Part shown: positions 54,585-64,000 of the stretch, in pieces
Position numbering within the stretch: position 1 is the stretch's first letter
Layout of the letters: each line of letters begins with the position of its first letter
NCBI GenBank assembly: GCA_037176725.1
Contig: JAZBRS010000035.1
Location: 49,858,001-49,922,000 of the forward strand
Length of the DNA stretch: 64,000 nt
Reading direction: 5' to 3'
Source of the DNA: Posidonia oceanica
Lineage: Eukaryota > Streptophyta > Magnoliopsida > Alismatales > Posidoniaceae
Position numbers and translations under genes: made by a program
The notes under the pieces: generated by a model
Seen by the model: only the letters and a program-made list of their open reading frames with translations
What the model was told of the DNA's origin: nothing
Databases searched by the model: none

Positions 54585-55190
54585 CTAGTTTAGTTCCTCT
54601 CTGAGTTTTTGAACCCATTCGGTGGCAGACTCCACTATTGGTGCGTTGATTCTTCGCACCGTGATGGATTGCTTGTCTGTCTCTAAGCTGAAGGGGAGCG
54701 AGGATGCCAATGAGGCCAATGAATCAGCCAGGATGTTGTTGCTTCTAAGTGCATGCACATACATAACCCTGTCAAATTTCTTCAGTAAGGCTTTAGCTAG
54801 GCTGCAGTATTCCTGCAGCTTTGGCGAGAGGATCTTGTATTTGTTGTGGACTTGCCGTATGACAAGCTGTGAGTCCCCAACTACTTTTAGTCTTCTTGCC
54901 CCTAGATCGAGAGCCATTCGGAGCCCTAGAATGAGTGCCTCGTATTCTGCAATGTTATTACTTGCTTAGAAGAGTAGCTGGGCTGTAGTGGGGAGAACAA
55001 TACCCTCTGGAGTGAGGAGTGTTGCCCCTATTCCGATGCTCTGTGAATTAAGCGCTCCATCGAAATGGAGGGTCCATTCTCTGATGAGTGGCATGACACT
55101 ACTAATTGCCAGTGTTTCCTCGTCTACGAAATCTGTTGATACTGGCTGATACTCTGACACAGTTAGTCCGGCAAGTCGATCCGCGATAGC
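54585..55190 (-). pseudogene. Second RNase H of element E
   Basis: H-F-D-G-A-L near 55065, N-I-A-E-Y-E-A near 54945, V-G-D-S-Q-L near 54870 and N-N-I-L-A-D-S near 54735 supply all four acidic residues. One TAA at 54966-54968 splits the domain. A second stop at 54585 separates it from the integrase frame. It follows directly on the tail of the first RNase H (A-I-K-G-Q-A-I-A-D near 55195), most of which has been deleted. Confidence 0.85.
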
Positions 55191-56076
55191 TTGCCCCTTG
55201 ATCGCCTTCTACTGCTTCAAAGTGTCCCTCTCTTGTTTTTGACTTTACTAACAAATCATCCACATAGCACTCCATGCAATCATGTACCATGTTGTGAAAG
55301 ATTGCCATCATAGCCCTCTGATAGGTGGCTCCGACGTTTTTTAATCCGAATGGCATGACTACATAGCAGTAGGTTCCCCATGTACTAGTAAATGAGGTTT
55401 TCTCCTGATCTTCTTCTGCGAGTTTAATCTGGTTGTAATCAGAGAAATCGTCCATGAATGAGAGCATCTCATGGCCTGCAGTGTTGTCTATGAGAATGTC
55501 TATATGTGGAAGAGGGAAATCATCTTTTGGGCATGCTTCGTTGAGGTTCCTGTAGTCAATGCACACTCACACTTTGCCATCTTTCTTCATTACTAGAACT
55601 ATGTTTGCAATCCATTCCGGATATACCACAACTCTTATGAACTTTGCTTTATGTAGCTTGTCTATCTCTTCTTTGACTTTTAGAGTAAGGTCTGGACGTA
55701 GACGCCGGAGCTTCTGCTTCACTGTCTTAGCGCCTGGCTTGAGAGGGAGCCTGTGCTCCACTAGTAGTGAATCAAGCCCGGGCATTTCTCCGTAGGAGAA
55801 GGCCAGTACCTTCACATATTTTTTGAGTAGTTTTTCCATTCTGGTTCGTTCACCTGAGTTGAGGTCAGAGCTTATCCGAACTGGTCTTGGATCATCTTCA
55901 GTGCCCAGATTGACTTCTTCTGTTTCTTCAGCGGCAGCCTTGGTCTGCTCATCGTATTTCTTCATCATTTCTTCGAAGATGGTAGGGTCTACCGATTCTT
56001 CATTTGGGTCCTCTTCTGTATCCACCAGCTCGAAGACTTCATAGTTTCCAGTGTTTTTGCCAGTAATGTTTGACAC
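55191..56076 (-). pseudogene. Reverse transcriptase of element E, thumb and first RNase H deleted
   Basis: The pre-RT block V-N-L-G-T-E-D-D and the F-S-Y-G-E-M-P-G-L motif (near 55790) are followed by a TGA at 55567. Then come C-I-D-Y-R-N-L-N near 55555, F-M-D-D-F-S-D-Y-N-Q near 55445, M-P-F-G-L-K-N-V near 55350 and catalytic Y-V-D-D-L near 55260. About fifteen residues past that motif the sequence changes frame and continues as the last part of the first RNase H (near 55210). The RT thumb, connection and most of RNase H are gone, about 200-250 residues relative to A and B. The deletion is not a multiple of three. Confidence 0.9.
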
Positions 56077-57395
56077 TTCTTCGACCAGGAAGATGGCATG
56101 CGACGTGGCTAGCTCCCGTGGTAATGCCGTGGTATAGTGACATACTCTGACAGTTTGGGTGATCGGATCCTTCCTATTCCGGCCTGCACACTTAGTAGAG
56201 TGATTAGATACTTTTGTGAGGACACGGTGGTGGTTAGACCGTCCCTGCCTTGCCCTTGTCTACCTTCCCCACTACTAACTAAACTAGGAAGTAAATTGCC
56301 AAAAGTTAAATCATGCGAAAACAAAATGTAGGAATTAAATGCAAGAATGAAATTATTTACAAGAGTAGGGGGTTTGCACCTAGGTTTGTCTCCGCGATGG
56401 AGGTGGTTCGCCATTGAGCATTCAGTCTGTGGCCCCAGCCCCTTCTTGCTTAGAGGGGCAAGGCCGTAGGTTGTTGAAGAGACAGGTGAGCTCGCAGACG
56501 GGGTTGGAGTCTTCTACTTCGGTGCCTTCGGTGGAGGTTAGGAGGAGTTGCTTGCTTGGACGTCCGGAGGCAAGGGAGTTCAATCTGTGGCCCCGACCCC
56601 TTCTTGCTTAGAGGGGCAAGGCTGTAGGTTGTTGAAGAGACAGGTGTGCTGGTAGACAGGGTCGGAGTCTTCTGCTTCAGTGACTTCAGTGGAGGTTCCG
56701 GAGGAGTCGCTTGCTTAGATGTCCGAAGGTAAGGGAGCTTCTGGGGATGCGGGGAGAGCAGTAGGGACCTCTTTTACGCAAGAGGTTGATGCTTCTTCCG
56801 CAGGCTTTGTCAGAGCATTGAGGATGACTGGAACTTCTTCTAGATAGAGAGAAGGAGTTGGTGCTGTCTCGGGATCTATAAGAGTGCCAAGGATGACAGG
56901 CTTAGAGGCTTCTTCAAAGCAGTTGGAAGAAGTTGCAGCTGTTGTTGTTGCTGGGAGGTTGGGAACTGTGTCTGATACTTGCTTGTCGTGCACTTGTAGC
57001 CCAACTGATATGAAGTGGTTGGCAAGTGATAGTGCTAGAGGTTTGCTTGGATCTGGATGCCCAAGGTACCCTAGCCTGGTACGACTACGCTCCTCAGGCG
57101 TTTCGAGCGTGTCCCTCATTCCTTGCTCCTAGTGGCCAAGTCCTCTCCCCGGGGTGTACCCTATCTTGAGGAGAATCTCCCAAGGCCTTTTCATGTGGTC
57201 GGGGTAATCGTGTTGATTCATATCAATACTCTGGGGAGCAAAGACTTTCTTGACATTGTTTATGGCCTTGGCAGTTGAGTCCCTGATCAATGGTGCTGGC
57301 ATGGTAGTTGGGACTGTCACTAGGTGGGCATCCACTTCTACTGGCTCGTCTCCCAGTATTTTGATGATCTTCCCTTGGTAAGAGAACTTCATGCA
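56077..57395 (-). other. Protease-RT linker of element E with G-patch-like motif
   Basis: This polyprotein linker has several frames. The frame at 57392-57129 ends with I-G-Y-T-P-G-R-G-L-G-H, a G-patch-like Gly-rich signature reported in some Tat linkers. The frame at 57119-56715 is Pro/Ala/Ser-rich. About 80 bp recur with changes at 56420-56480 and 56580-56650, both containing CCCCTTCTTGCTTAGAGGGG, so the linker contains an internal duplication. Confidence 0.7.
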
Positions 57396-57818
57396 TTAGT
57401 GGCGTGAAGAGGTGACTGCCTTGATCTCATCGATCCATTGGCACCCTAGGATGAGTCGATACGAGATTGGGGCATCGACTATTATCAGTTCTGTTTCAAT
57501 TTGGAGAGGGCCAATGGTAACTCTGACGGTGATCTTCTCCAAGGCTGCTTTCTTGTTATTGTCGAACCCTGATACAGTTAAGACTGCTGGGCATAATTGA
57601 GACTCTATTAGCCTAACTAATTGCAGGGTTTCTAGGGAGCATACATTTAGAGTTGCCCTTGTGTCCACAAGTACACCAGAAAGTTTATAATTGTTTATTA
57701 CAATAGTAACACTTAATGGCAGGGTCCTTCTCTCTAGAGGAGCTAGTTCAAAATCAGTGAAGATGACCATAGGCTCTATGAAAACGGCAGCGGCAACGGC
57801 TACCAGAGTTTCAGCGGG
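57396..57818 (-). pseudogene. Aspartic protease of element E, interrupted by a solo LTR
   Basis: G-V-L-V-D-T-R-A-T-L-N-V near 57660 occupies the active-site position. Retroviral proteases need D-T-G or D-S-G and the Tat copies here have D-N-G, so the Gly-to-Arg change should abolish activity. The flap-side motif L-I-L-G-C-Q-W-I near 57435 matches L-L-L-G-H-P-W-L in A. The frame stays open upstream to 57818, where the solo LTR starts, and resumes in phase at 63657. Confidence 0.85.
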
Positions 57819-60800
57819 TGTAGACATCCCATTTTGACAGGCTGAATCAGTGGAATCCTTCTGGTGGCTTCTGACCCAAAACCACATCCTTCTCTTCAAT
57901 TCAAATCCAAAACCAAGCATAGAATCACACCCATTTCCCAAACCCAAAAACCACCCAAAAACCATAGGAAAACCCATTCTCTCCAACCAAGGAAATCCCC
58001 CAAAAAGGCATTAGAATTTCAAACCAAAAACCACTCCCAAAAACCCTAGAAAACCTAGGTAAAACCACCCTTTTTTCTACACCCAAAACCCTTCCAAAAA
58101 CCTTCCAAAACCCCACTTCAAACCCTAGGTTAGACACTAGAAATCTAGGTCACACACTCACCCAATCCCACCTCATTTCCAATCCTCTACCCTCCTCATC
58201 TCTCCAAATTATCCTTTTCTCTCTCCAAAATTATTCTTTTCTCTCTCCTCTCTATCCTCCCTCTTATTCTCCTTCTTTTCCTCTCCTTCTTTCTCCTATT
58301 CTTGCTTTGCAGTGGGCCCACCTTGTGCATCTTTCCTTCCTGTATTTTATCTGTATTTTTATTTATTTTTATGTTACCTCTTGATTTTCTAATATTTAAT
58401 TTCCTCCCTCCCCTCTTTTTCTTCTTTCTTTCTCCATTTCTTTCTTTTCTTGTTCCTCTCCTTTTCCTTTTCCTTTCTTCTACTAAACTTTTAAAACTCT
58501 AATTAAAAAAGGAAAACACAAGAAGAAACAAACCAAAACCTTAAAAAGAAATAATTAAAAAACTTGGACAAACAATTAAAAGAAAAATCCAACTAAAAGC
58601 AACTAAAAACTAAGAATGCAATCTAAAAAAATATAAAACAAACAAGAGGAAAATGCTATTAAAAACAAACAAAATAAAAATATAACCAAAACAAACAAAA
58701 AGAAAGAACCCTATTAAAAATAACGACAAATCAAAAGCAAACCCTAGGAAAGGAAAAACAATTAAAAAACCCTAGGATAAGTAATTAAAAAACAAGTAAC
58801 AAATCTAAAGAAACAGTTAAAACTTAAAACAATTTAAAACACTTAATTAAAAAGAAAAAAAGAGGAAAAACTTAACAAGAAAAAACTTAACTTAAAAATA
58901 ATTAAAAAACTTAACAAACATTTAAAACAAACTTAAAAAAACAATTTAAAGAAAACTTAAGAAAAATCACAAAAAACTAAAATCAAAGCTAAAACCCCTC
59001 TCAACCCTAATTAACTAATTAAAAAACAATCCTTTAAAAACCTAATTAAAAATCCTAACCTAAAAACAACCACTCTAAAATATTTCTAAATCTTTTTTAT
59101 TTTATTCCAAATCTTTTTCTTCTTCTCTTTCTTTCTCCTTTCTTTTTTCCTTTCTTCTTTTTTCTTTCTTCTTTTCTTTTCTTTACTCCGGCCCGGCCCA
59201 CCTGCCTCCTGCCTTCTCCCCTCCTTTTCATCTTTTCTTTTTTTCTTTCTTTCTTTTCCTACATGCACGAGCCCAGCCCACCTGCCTCCTACAGCCTTCC
59301 TCCTCCTTCCCTTCCTTCTCTTCTTCATTCTTCTTCTTCCTTCTATGCTTTTCTCCCGTGAACTGCAACAGCATTCCCCCCTCGTTTCAAATTCAAATCT
59401 CCCCCTCCATCACCTCCAGCAACAGAACCCTCTCCTCTCTCACCCTCTCTCAGCTTTTCCATCCTCTTCTTCGGTGGCCTTAATGCCCGTCGCCTCGCCG
59501 GTCGCAGCCATCAGCTACAGTCTCCCCGCTCTGTGGATTTTGAATCCACCGGCAGCTCCAATGCCTCCCAATAAAACCAGCATCCTCTCCTTTCCTCCTC
59601 CACCTTTTTGCCGTCTGAGAGAGCTAGAGAGTGAGCATGAGAGAGCCAACAATTCCCTTCCTCCTCCTCTGAAAAATCAGCACTCTTCCTTCCCCCGAAC
59701 CAGACCTCCTCAGACCCTCAAATCCATCCCAAATCCTTCCCCTAACCTCACCCAAACATCCAGCAATCCACCTCCACTCTTCCACGACCAAAACCAACCC
59801 AGAAACACCCAAAACATCTCCATTTTCCTCCACAGAAACCAGACCACCTCCCTTCCAAATTTCCAACACTACAAACCCCAAAAGTTTCCCCAAATCTTCC
59901 CTAGAACTCACCGAAACCCCAGCTTTCCAGACCCCCCCGGCCTTCAGCCCAGCAACCCACCACGGCCTGAACCATCCACCGCAAACACTTACCTCCATTT
60001 CTGCCCGAAATCCACCCAGTTAGCAACCTTCCACCACAGCACTCCTCAGTGCAATTCGAGCACTTCCTCACCCTCACCAGACACCCAGCAGTCCATCGAA
60101 GCCCTCCACTCAGCCTAAGGAGCAACATTTCACCTCCCCCACCTCCGGCAGACTCCAATGCACCCAAAAATTGCATCCTCTTCTGCCGGCTTGCAAGCTC
60201 ACGTCTGAGCATCCAGAAAGCTCCGGAGCAACGCCTGGAGTGGAACCCGATCCTCGCAAGCCGTCAGGAACGCCTGCACCAGCTGGAGCACCACCACCGA
60301 CCTCTGCTAAAGCCACTGACGTCGGGGGAGCGCACCAGCCATCGAAACTGGTATTTCTTCGCCCCTGTAGCTTAGTTTTCTTCCTCTTCTGCTTCTCGGA
60401 CCATTAGAATAGGGTTTCGCCCCCTGTCGCGCAAAGTCGTCACCGCCTTGGACCTGTCTTCTCCGGCGAGCTTCTGCGCACAGATCGTCGCTCCGGCCCG
60501 CTCATCCCTCACCATCGATCCCCCAAGCTTCGTGGAGGTTCCAAGAGTTCATCCCTGTCCTCCATTTCCATCATCGATGCCTCCAACCTTCGGTCTGCTT
60601 CCGGAACTCCTGCAGAACTCTGTCATCTCCTCCGATCTGCTCCAAGCTTCGTCATGGTGCGCCGTCGATCCTCCGGCCTCCGGGAAGTTCCAGCGCAGCT
60701 AGCCGACCCTCCAATGCCGTCGAACCGCGTCTCCTTCTCCGGCACCGGCCTTTGTTAGCTTTGCTACAGTAGTTAGATTATTTAATTGCCGTACGTTTGC

Positions 60801-63656
60801 TTTGGTTTTTATTTTTCCTTAACTTATGAATTTTACCATGAAATTGCATTTTTACCTTGCTGTTTTATTTATTTGCTTTCCAGTCCAGCCACAGTTTAAG
60901 ATTCATTTAATTCTGAATAAAAATCATATGAAATTGCATAAAAAATCTGTACTTTCCTTTATTTGCATGTTAGTCCAGCTGTAGTTAAAACTCTTTAGTT
61001 TTCTTTTAGTTTTAGTCCTGCAAGCTTTTTTTATTACATGTTAGTCCTCTGTAGTTACAACTTCTTTAGTTTGATTTAGTTCCAGCCCAGCTATTTATTT
61101 TATTTGCATGTTGATCCTGCTCTAGTTCAGATACTTTTCTGTTTCTTAGTTTTTAGTCCAGCAGTTATTTTATTTTGCATCTAAGTCCTGTGGTTGTTAA
61201 ATGTCTTTTAAATATCTGCTTTTACCTTATTATATTGCTTTTTAGTCTTGCTTTTTATTTTATTAGCAAATCAATCCTCTATTTAGTTGTTAAATTCATT
61301 TAATTTCTTATTTTACCATATTGCATTGCACTTTTATCCTATCTTATTTACAGATCATTTAATTGCATATTTTCCCATATAAAATTGCATTTTAGCCCCT
61401 GTATGTTTTCAAATTTCATTTTAGTCCACTGTTTGCATTCACAGATCATTTAATTGCATATTTTACTATATAAAATTGCATTTTAGTCCCTACATGTTTT
61501 CAAATTACATTTTAGTCCAATGTTTGCATTCACAGATCATTTAATTGCATATTTTTTCATATAAAATTGCATTTTAGCCCCTGCATGTTTTTAAATTGCA
61601 TTTCAGTCCTCTGCATGTTTAGAAAAATCATTTAATTGCATCTTTACCATATTAAATTGCATTTCAGACCCTACATTTCTTTGCATTTGCATCCAGACCC
61701 TTAGGTTTTCAAAAACATTGCATTTAGGTCCCCAGGTTTTCAAAAATGTTGCATTTGGGTCCCTGGTTTTGCATTTGTTTGCATCCAGGCCCCCAACTTT
61801 TCAAAATCATTGCATATAGACCCCTAACTTTTCAAAATCATTGCATATAGGTCCTTAACTTTTCTAAAACATCACACTTAGGTCCTTTTTTTGCATTTTT
61901 GCATGCAATGCACCTATGCATCACTGCACTTAGCATTTTTGCACACTTTTAAGCACTTTTAGCTCCCATGTATGTGGGAGGACCTGTTCTGCACACCTCT
62001 AGGACCCCTTTTACACTTAGATCCCTTCTTCTCCCCTGGCCCTTGGGCCTTCTGCCTTGAAGCCTGGAGATCTTCCGATCAGACTGCCGGATCTTTGCAA
62101 CCAAGTTACCTGGACCACCCCGGTGGAGCAGACTCCCATGCTGACCAAGTTTGCCTCTGATCAGGCCTCAGATCTCCAAGGTAAGTCCTCCTGAACTCTT
62201 GCACAACACCATTGCATATCATTTGCATTGCAAGCATTGTTTTTGCGCCGCGCTTTCCGAGCATGTAGATTAGGACTTCCTCTTCTTGCCTATCCACTCT
62301 ACTCCCTCTTTTCGCGTACTCTCAGTGTTTTTGGGTTGAGTTTCCCCTGGATTCACTACTAATTGCGACCTTCTTCCCCCTTTTCCACGATCCGATTGCA
62401 CCGCGAGCTTTTGGCAGCGTGCGAGACACATCGTGGGACGATTTAGTGGGAAACGGTCACAGGATCGTGGTGATCGCTCTGCTTGCTTCCTTTCCCCTTT
62501 GTAAGTCTTTACACCTGCATTGCGTGGTCCTTAAGCGATGTTTGTTCTCACACTTGCACCGCTTGCCTCTCCTTACTTCTCTTGCTCTTCCCCTTGCATG
62601 TTTTTACATCTGCATTGCATGGCCTTTACAATGTTTTGTTTCGCTTGCTTCATGCACCGTTTTGCGTGCCCGCTTTGTTTCTTGCACCGTTTTACGTGCC
62701 TGCTTTGTTTCTTGCACCGTTTTGCATGCCTGCTTTGTTTCTTGCACTATTTTGCGTGCCCACTTTGTTTCTTGCACCGTTTTGCTTGCCTGCTTTGTTT
62801 CTTGCACCATTTTGCGTGCCCGTTTTGTTTCTTGCACCGTTTTGCATGCCCGCTTCGTTTCTTGCACCGTTTTGCGTGTTTACTTTGTTTCTTGCACCGT
62901 TTTACCTGCCGACTTTGTTTCTTGCACCGTTTTGTGTGTCGACTTTCGTTTCTCGCACCGTTTTACGTGTTTGACGTTGTTTTCTTTTGCATGTCGCCCG
63001 CATTGCCTGGTTTTACCCCTGTTTTGTTTTATCGCCTGCATTTGCATTTAGGGCATTGATGCTTACTGCCTGGAGTTCTCACAAACCAGGGTTCGCCCGG
63101 TTCAGAACTCAGACAGCGTTGCTGAGCGCTTAGATTGCACGTTTAATTCCTTGCATCACATTCCATCACTTAGAGCACACCTATGAGCATCTAATTTGGC
63201 ATTCATGGCACTTAGGCATTCAAAGTATGCATTTCCCTACGTATGCGAGCGTAAGCCTAGAAAGACCGAATCTCGGGCGTGTCGGGGGTGCCTAACACCT
63301 TCCCCGCACGTAATAGGAGTCCTTGCCCTTTCTCATGGCCCACAATGACCATATTGCCCTTATCCTAGGCATGAGTCATATCATTTGCATCTCATTGCAT
63401 CTCATTTCTTTTGCATTGCATCTTTTGCTTGGTTTTGCGTGTTTATTCACGTATTTCCCTAGTTTTCCTTGTCTCCCGACTTAATAGACACGGTGGCGAC
63501 TCTGATTTGTCTTATCTTTCCTTTTTTCCATTTTTTAAGTGTTTTCGAGTTAAGTCTTCCTTCTCGAACACAGTCGCTAATAGTGAACCTGATTCTGATC
63601 GGTGCACGCAAGCTTTGGCATTGTGCATGGATGATTTGAACACCGGGATTACTACA
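57819..63656 (+). repeat. Solo LTR of the A/X family, 5.8 kb, inserted in element E
   Basis: It starts TGTAGACATCCC at 57819 and ends GATTACTACA at 63656, with target duplication GCGGG (57814-57818) / GCGAG (63657-63661), four of five bases equal. It is the reverse-orientation homologue of element A's LTR, and its last third matches 20755-21763. Sub-regions: 58.2-58.5 kb pyrimidine-rich, 58.5-59.1 kb A-rich, 59.3-60.7 kb GC-richer with a long spurious open frame, 61.0-61.9 kb with repeated TTTAGTCC and TTGCAT words, 62.65-62.96 kb a 30-bp array, 63.29 kb the GGTGCCTAACACC block and 63.49 kb a PBS-like TGGCGACTCT. No internal element sequence or second LTR is present, hence solo. Confidence 0.88.
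62650..62960. repeat. 30-bp tandem array in solo LTR
   Basis: Ten to eleven copies of a 30-bp unit built on CTTTGTTTCTTGCACCGTTTTG run in perfect 30-bp register from about 62660 to 62950. The unit is the reverse complement of the array at 15440-15620, which has about six copies. Copy number therefore changed after the two LTR copies separated. Confidence 0.93.
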
Positions 63657-64000
63657 GCGAGTATGTCCTCCAGTACTTGGGCCTTCTTCAATACCTCCAT
63701 CAGGATATCTCAGTGCTTCTCTGAGGCCCTGATTAGCTCGTAGATAGAGATCTTCGCTTGTGTCTTCCTAAGCTACTCTAGGATATTGAAGGTGCCTTCT
63801 ATTCTCCGGGGTATGTGGAACTCTTGGTGAGGCGGAGAAACGGCTCGTTCTGCCTCAGGCAGAGGCGGTGCGACTTGGTTGGAGATCCGCCCTATTCTTG
63901 TGATGGGGGCTTGCTGAGCTTGGTTGTGCCCTTCCTTGGCATAGCCGGACTTAAGCAGAGACAGAGGTCTTCTGAGGAGAGACTGCCCCTGATTTATGGG
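63657..64000 (-). pseudogene. Gag-protease linker of element E, upstream part
   Basis: Read on the minus strand toward 63657, this stretch is Pro/Gln-rich and then shows K-I-S-I-Y-E-L-I near 63750, matching the conserved K-A-D-I-S-I-W-D block ahead of protease in A and B. That places it in the same gypsy element as the protease at 57396-57818. Stops near 63768 and 63737 break it. The rest of E's gag lies beyond the window. Confidence 0.75.

Larger units (their letters stand above)
42909..64000 (-). mobile_element. Element E: Tat-type gypsy retrotransposon with antisense PMD genes, right end off-window
   Basis: On the minus strand the 3' LTR (42909-44285) is preceded by a PPT and by a 9-kb region holding two PMD pseudogenes on the opposite strand. 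Upstream of that come integrase, second RNase H, RT, protease and part of the gag-protease linker, split by a solo LTR. The assignment of LTR and pol to one element rests on orientation and on the TTAGTCGCC-type hairpins found in the LTR and again at 45140-45190 and 46850-47040. The 5' LTR would lie beyond 64000. Pol has two large internal deletions. Confidence 0.75.

Noticed and set aside
59345..60118. 257-codon open frame, possible host gene
   Set aside because: It lies inside the solo LTR, is Pro/Ser-rich low complexity, has no domain, and the homologous part of A's LTR (about 18.2-19.1 kb) does not conserve the frame.
62419..63059. Overlapping Cys/Phe-rich open frames in several phases
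   Set aside because: Generated by the 30-bp tandem repeat, which keeps all frames open; no single conserved protein.

Overview
The window is plant nuclear DNA made almost entirely of nested LTR retrotransposons; I see no ordinary host gene. A plant is indicated by Tat/Ogre-type Ty3/gypsy polyproteins with a second RNase H domain, a Ty1/copia element resembling the SIRE/Maximus (Sirevirus) lineage, plant mobile domain (PMD) genes with short introns, and degenerate TTTAGGG-type repeats. It looks like repeat-rich heterochromatin of a large flowering-plant genome. The species cannot be read from the sequence.

Layout: (1) 1-20754, element A, a Tat-type gypsy element on the minus strand. Its 3' LTR lies off-window to the left. 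It has hairpin arrays, a PMD pseudogene, integrase, two RNases H, reverse transcriptase, protease, gag, a primer binding site (PBS) and a 6.0-kb 5' LTR. (2) 20755-21763, the 3' end of a related LTR in plus orientation, the remnant of an element X into which A appears to have jumped. (3) 21764-42908, copia element D on the plus strand, interrupted in its protease region by (4) element B (23265-39559, minus). B is a complete but decayed Tat element with two 2.1-kb LTRs and a 5-bp target duplication GTTAC. (5) 42909-64000, element E, another Tat-type element on the minus strand: a 1.4-kb 3' LTR, two PMD pseudogenes in antisense orientation (45.3-52.2 kb), then an internally deleted pol. (6) 57819-63656, a 5.8-kb solo LTR of the A/X family inserted in E's gag-protease reading frame.

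Inferred order of events: D first; then X, B and E into D at three places; A into X's LTR; and an A/X-family element into E, later reduced to a solo LTR. All coding regions are broken. Most in-frame stops are TAG, and several can be traced by comparing A with B to CAG or TGG codons, the pattern expected from deamination of methylated CHG sites.

The most unusual feature is a recurring architecture of short palindromes. A, B and E each carry arrays of 6-13 bp inverted repeats around 5-9 nt loops (often exactly 7) in the LTR or between pol and the 3' LTR. Arm sequences differ between arrays, but both arms often change together (GATAAG/CTTATC versus GATAGG/CCTATC). I have not found this in what I know of the Tat family, and it is the best candidate here for something undescribed.
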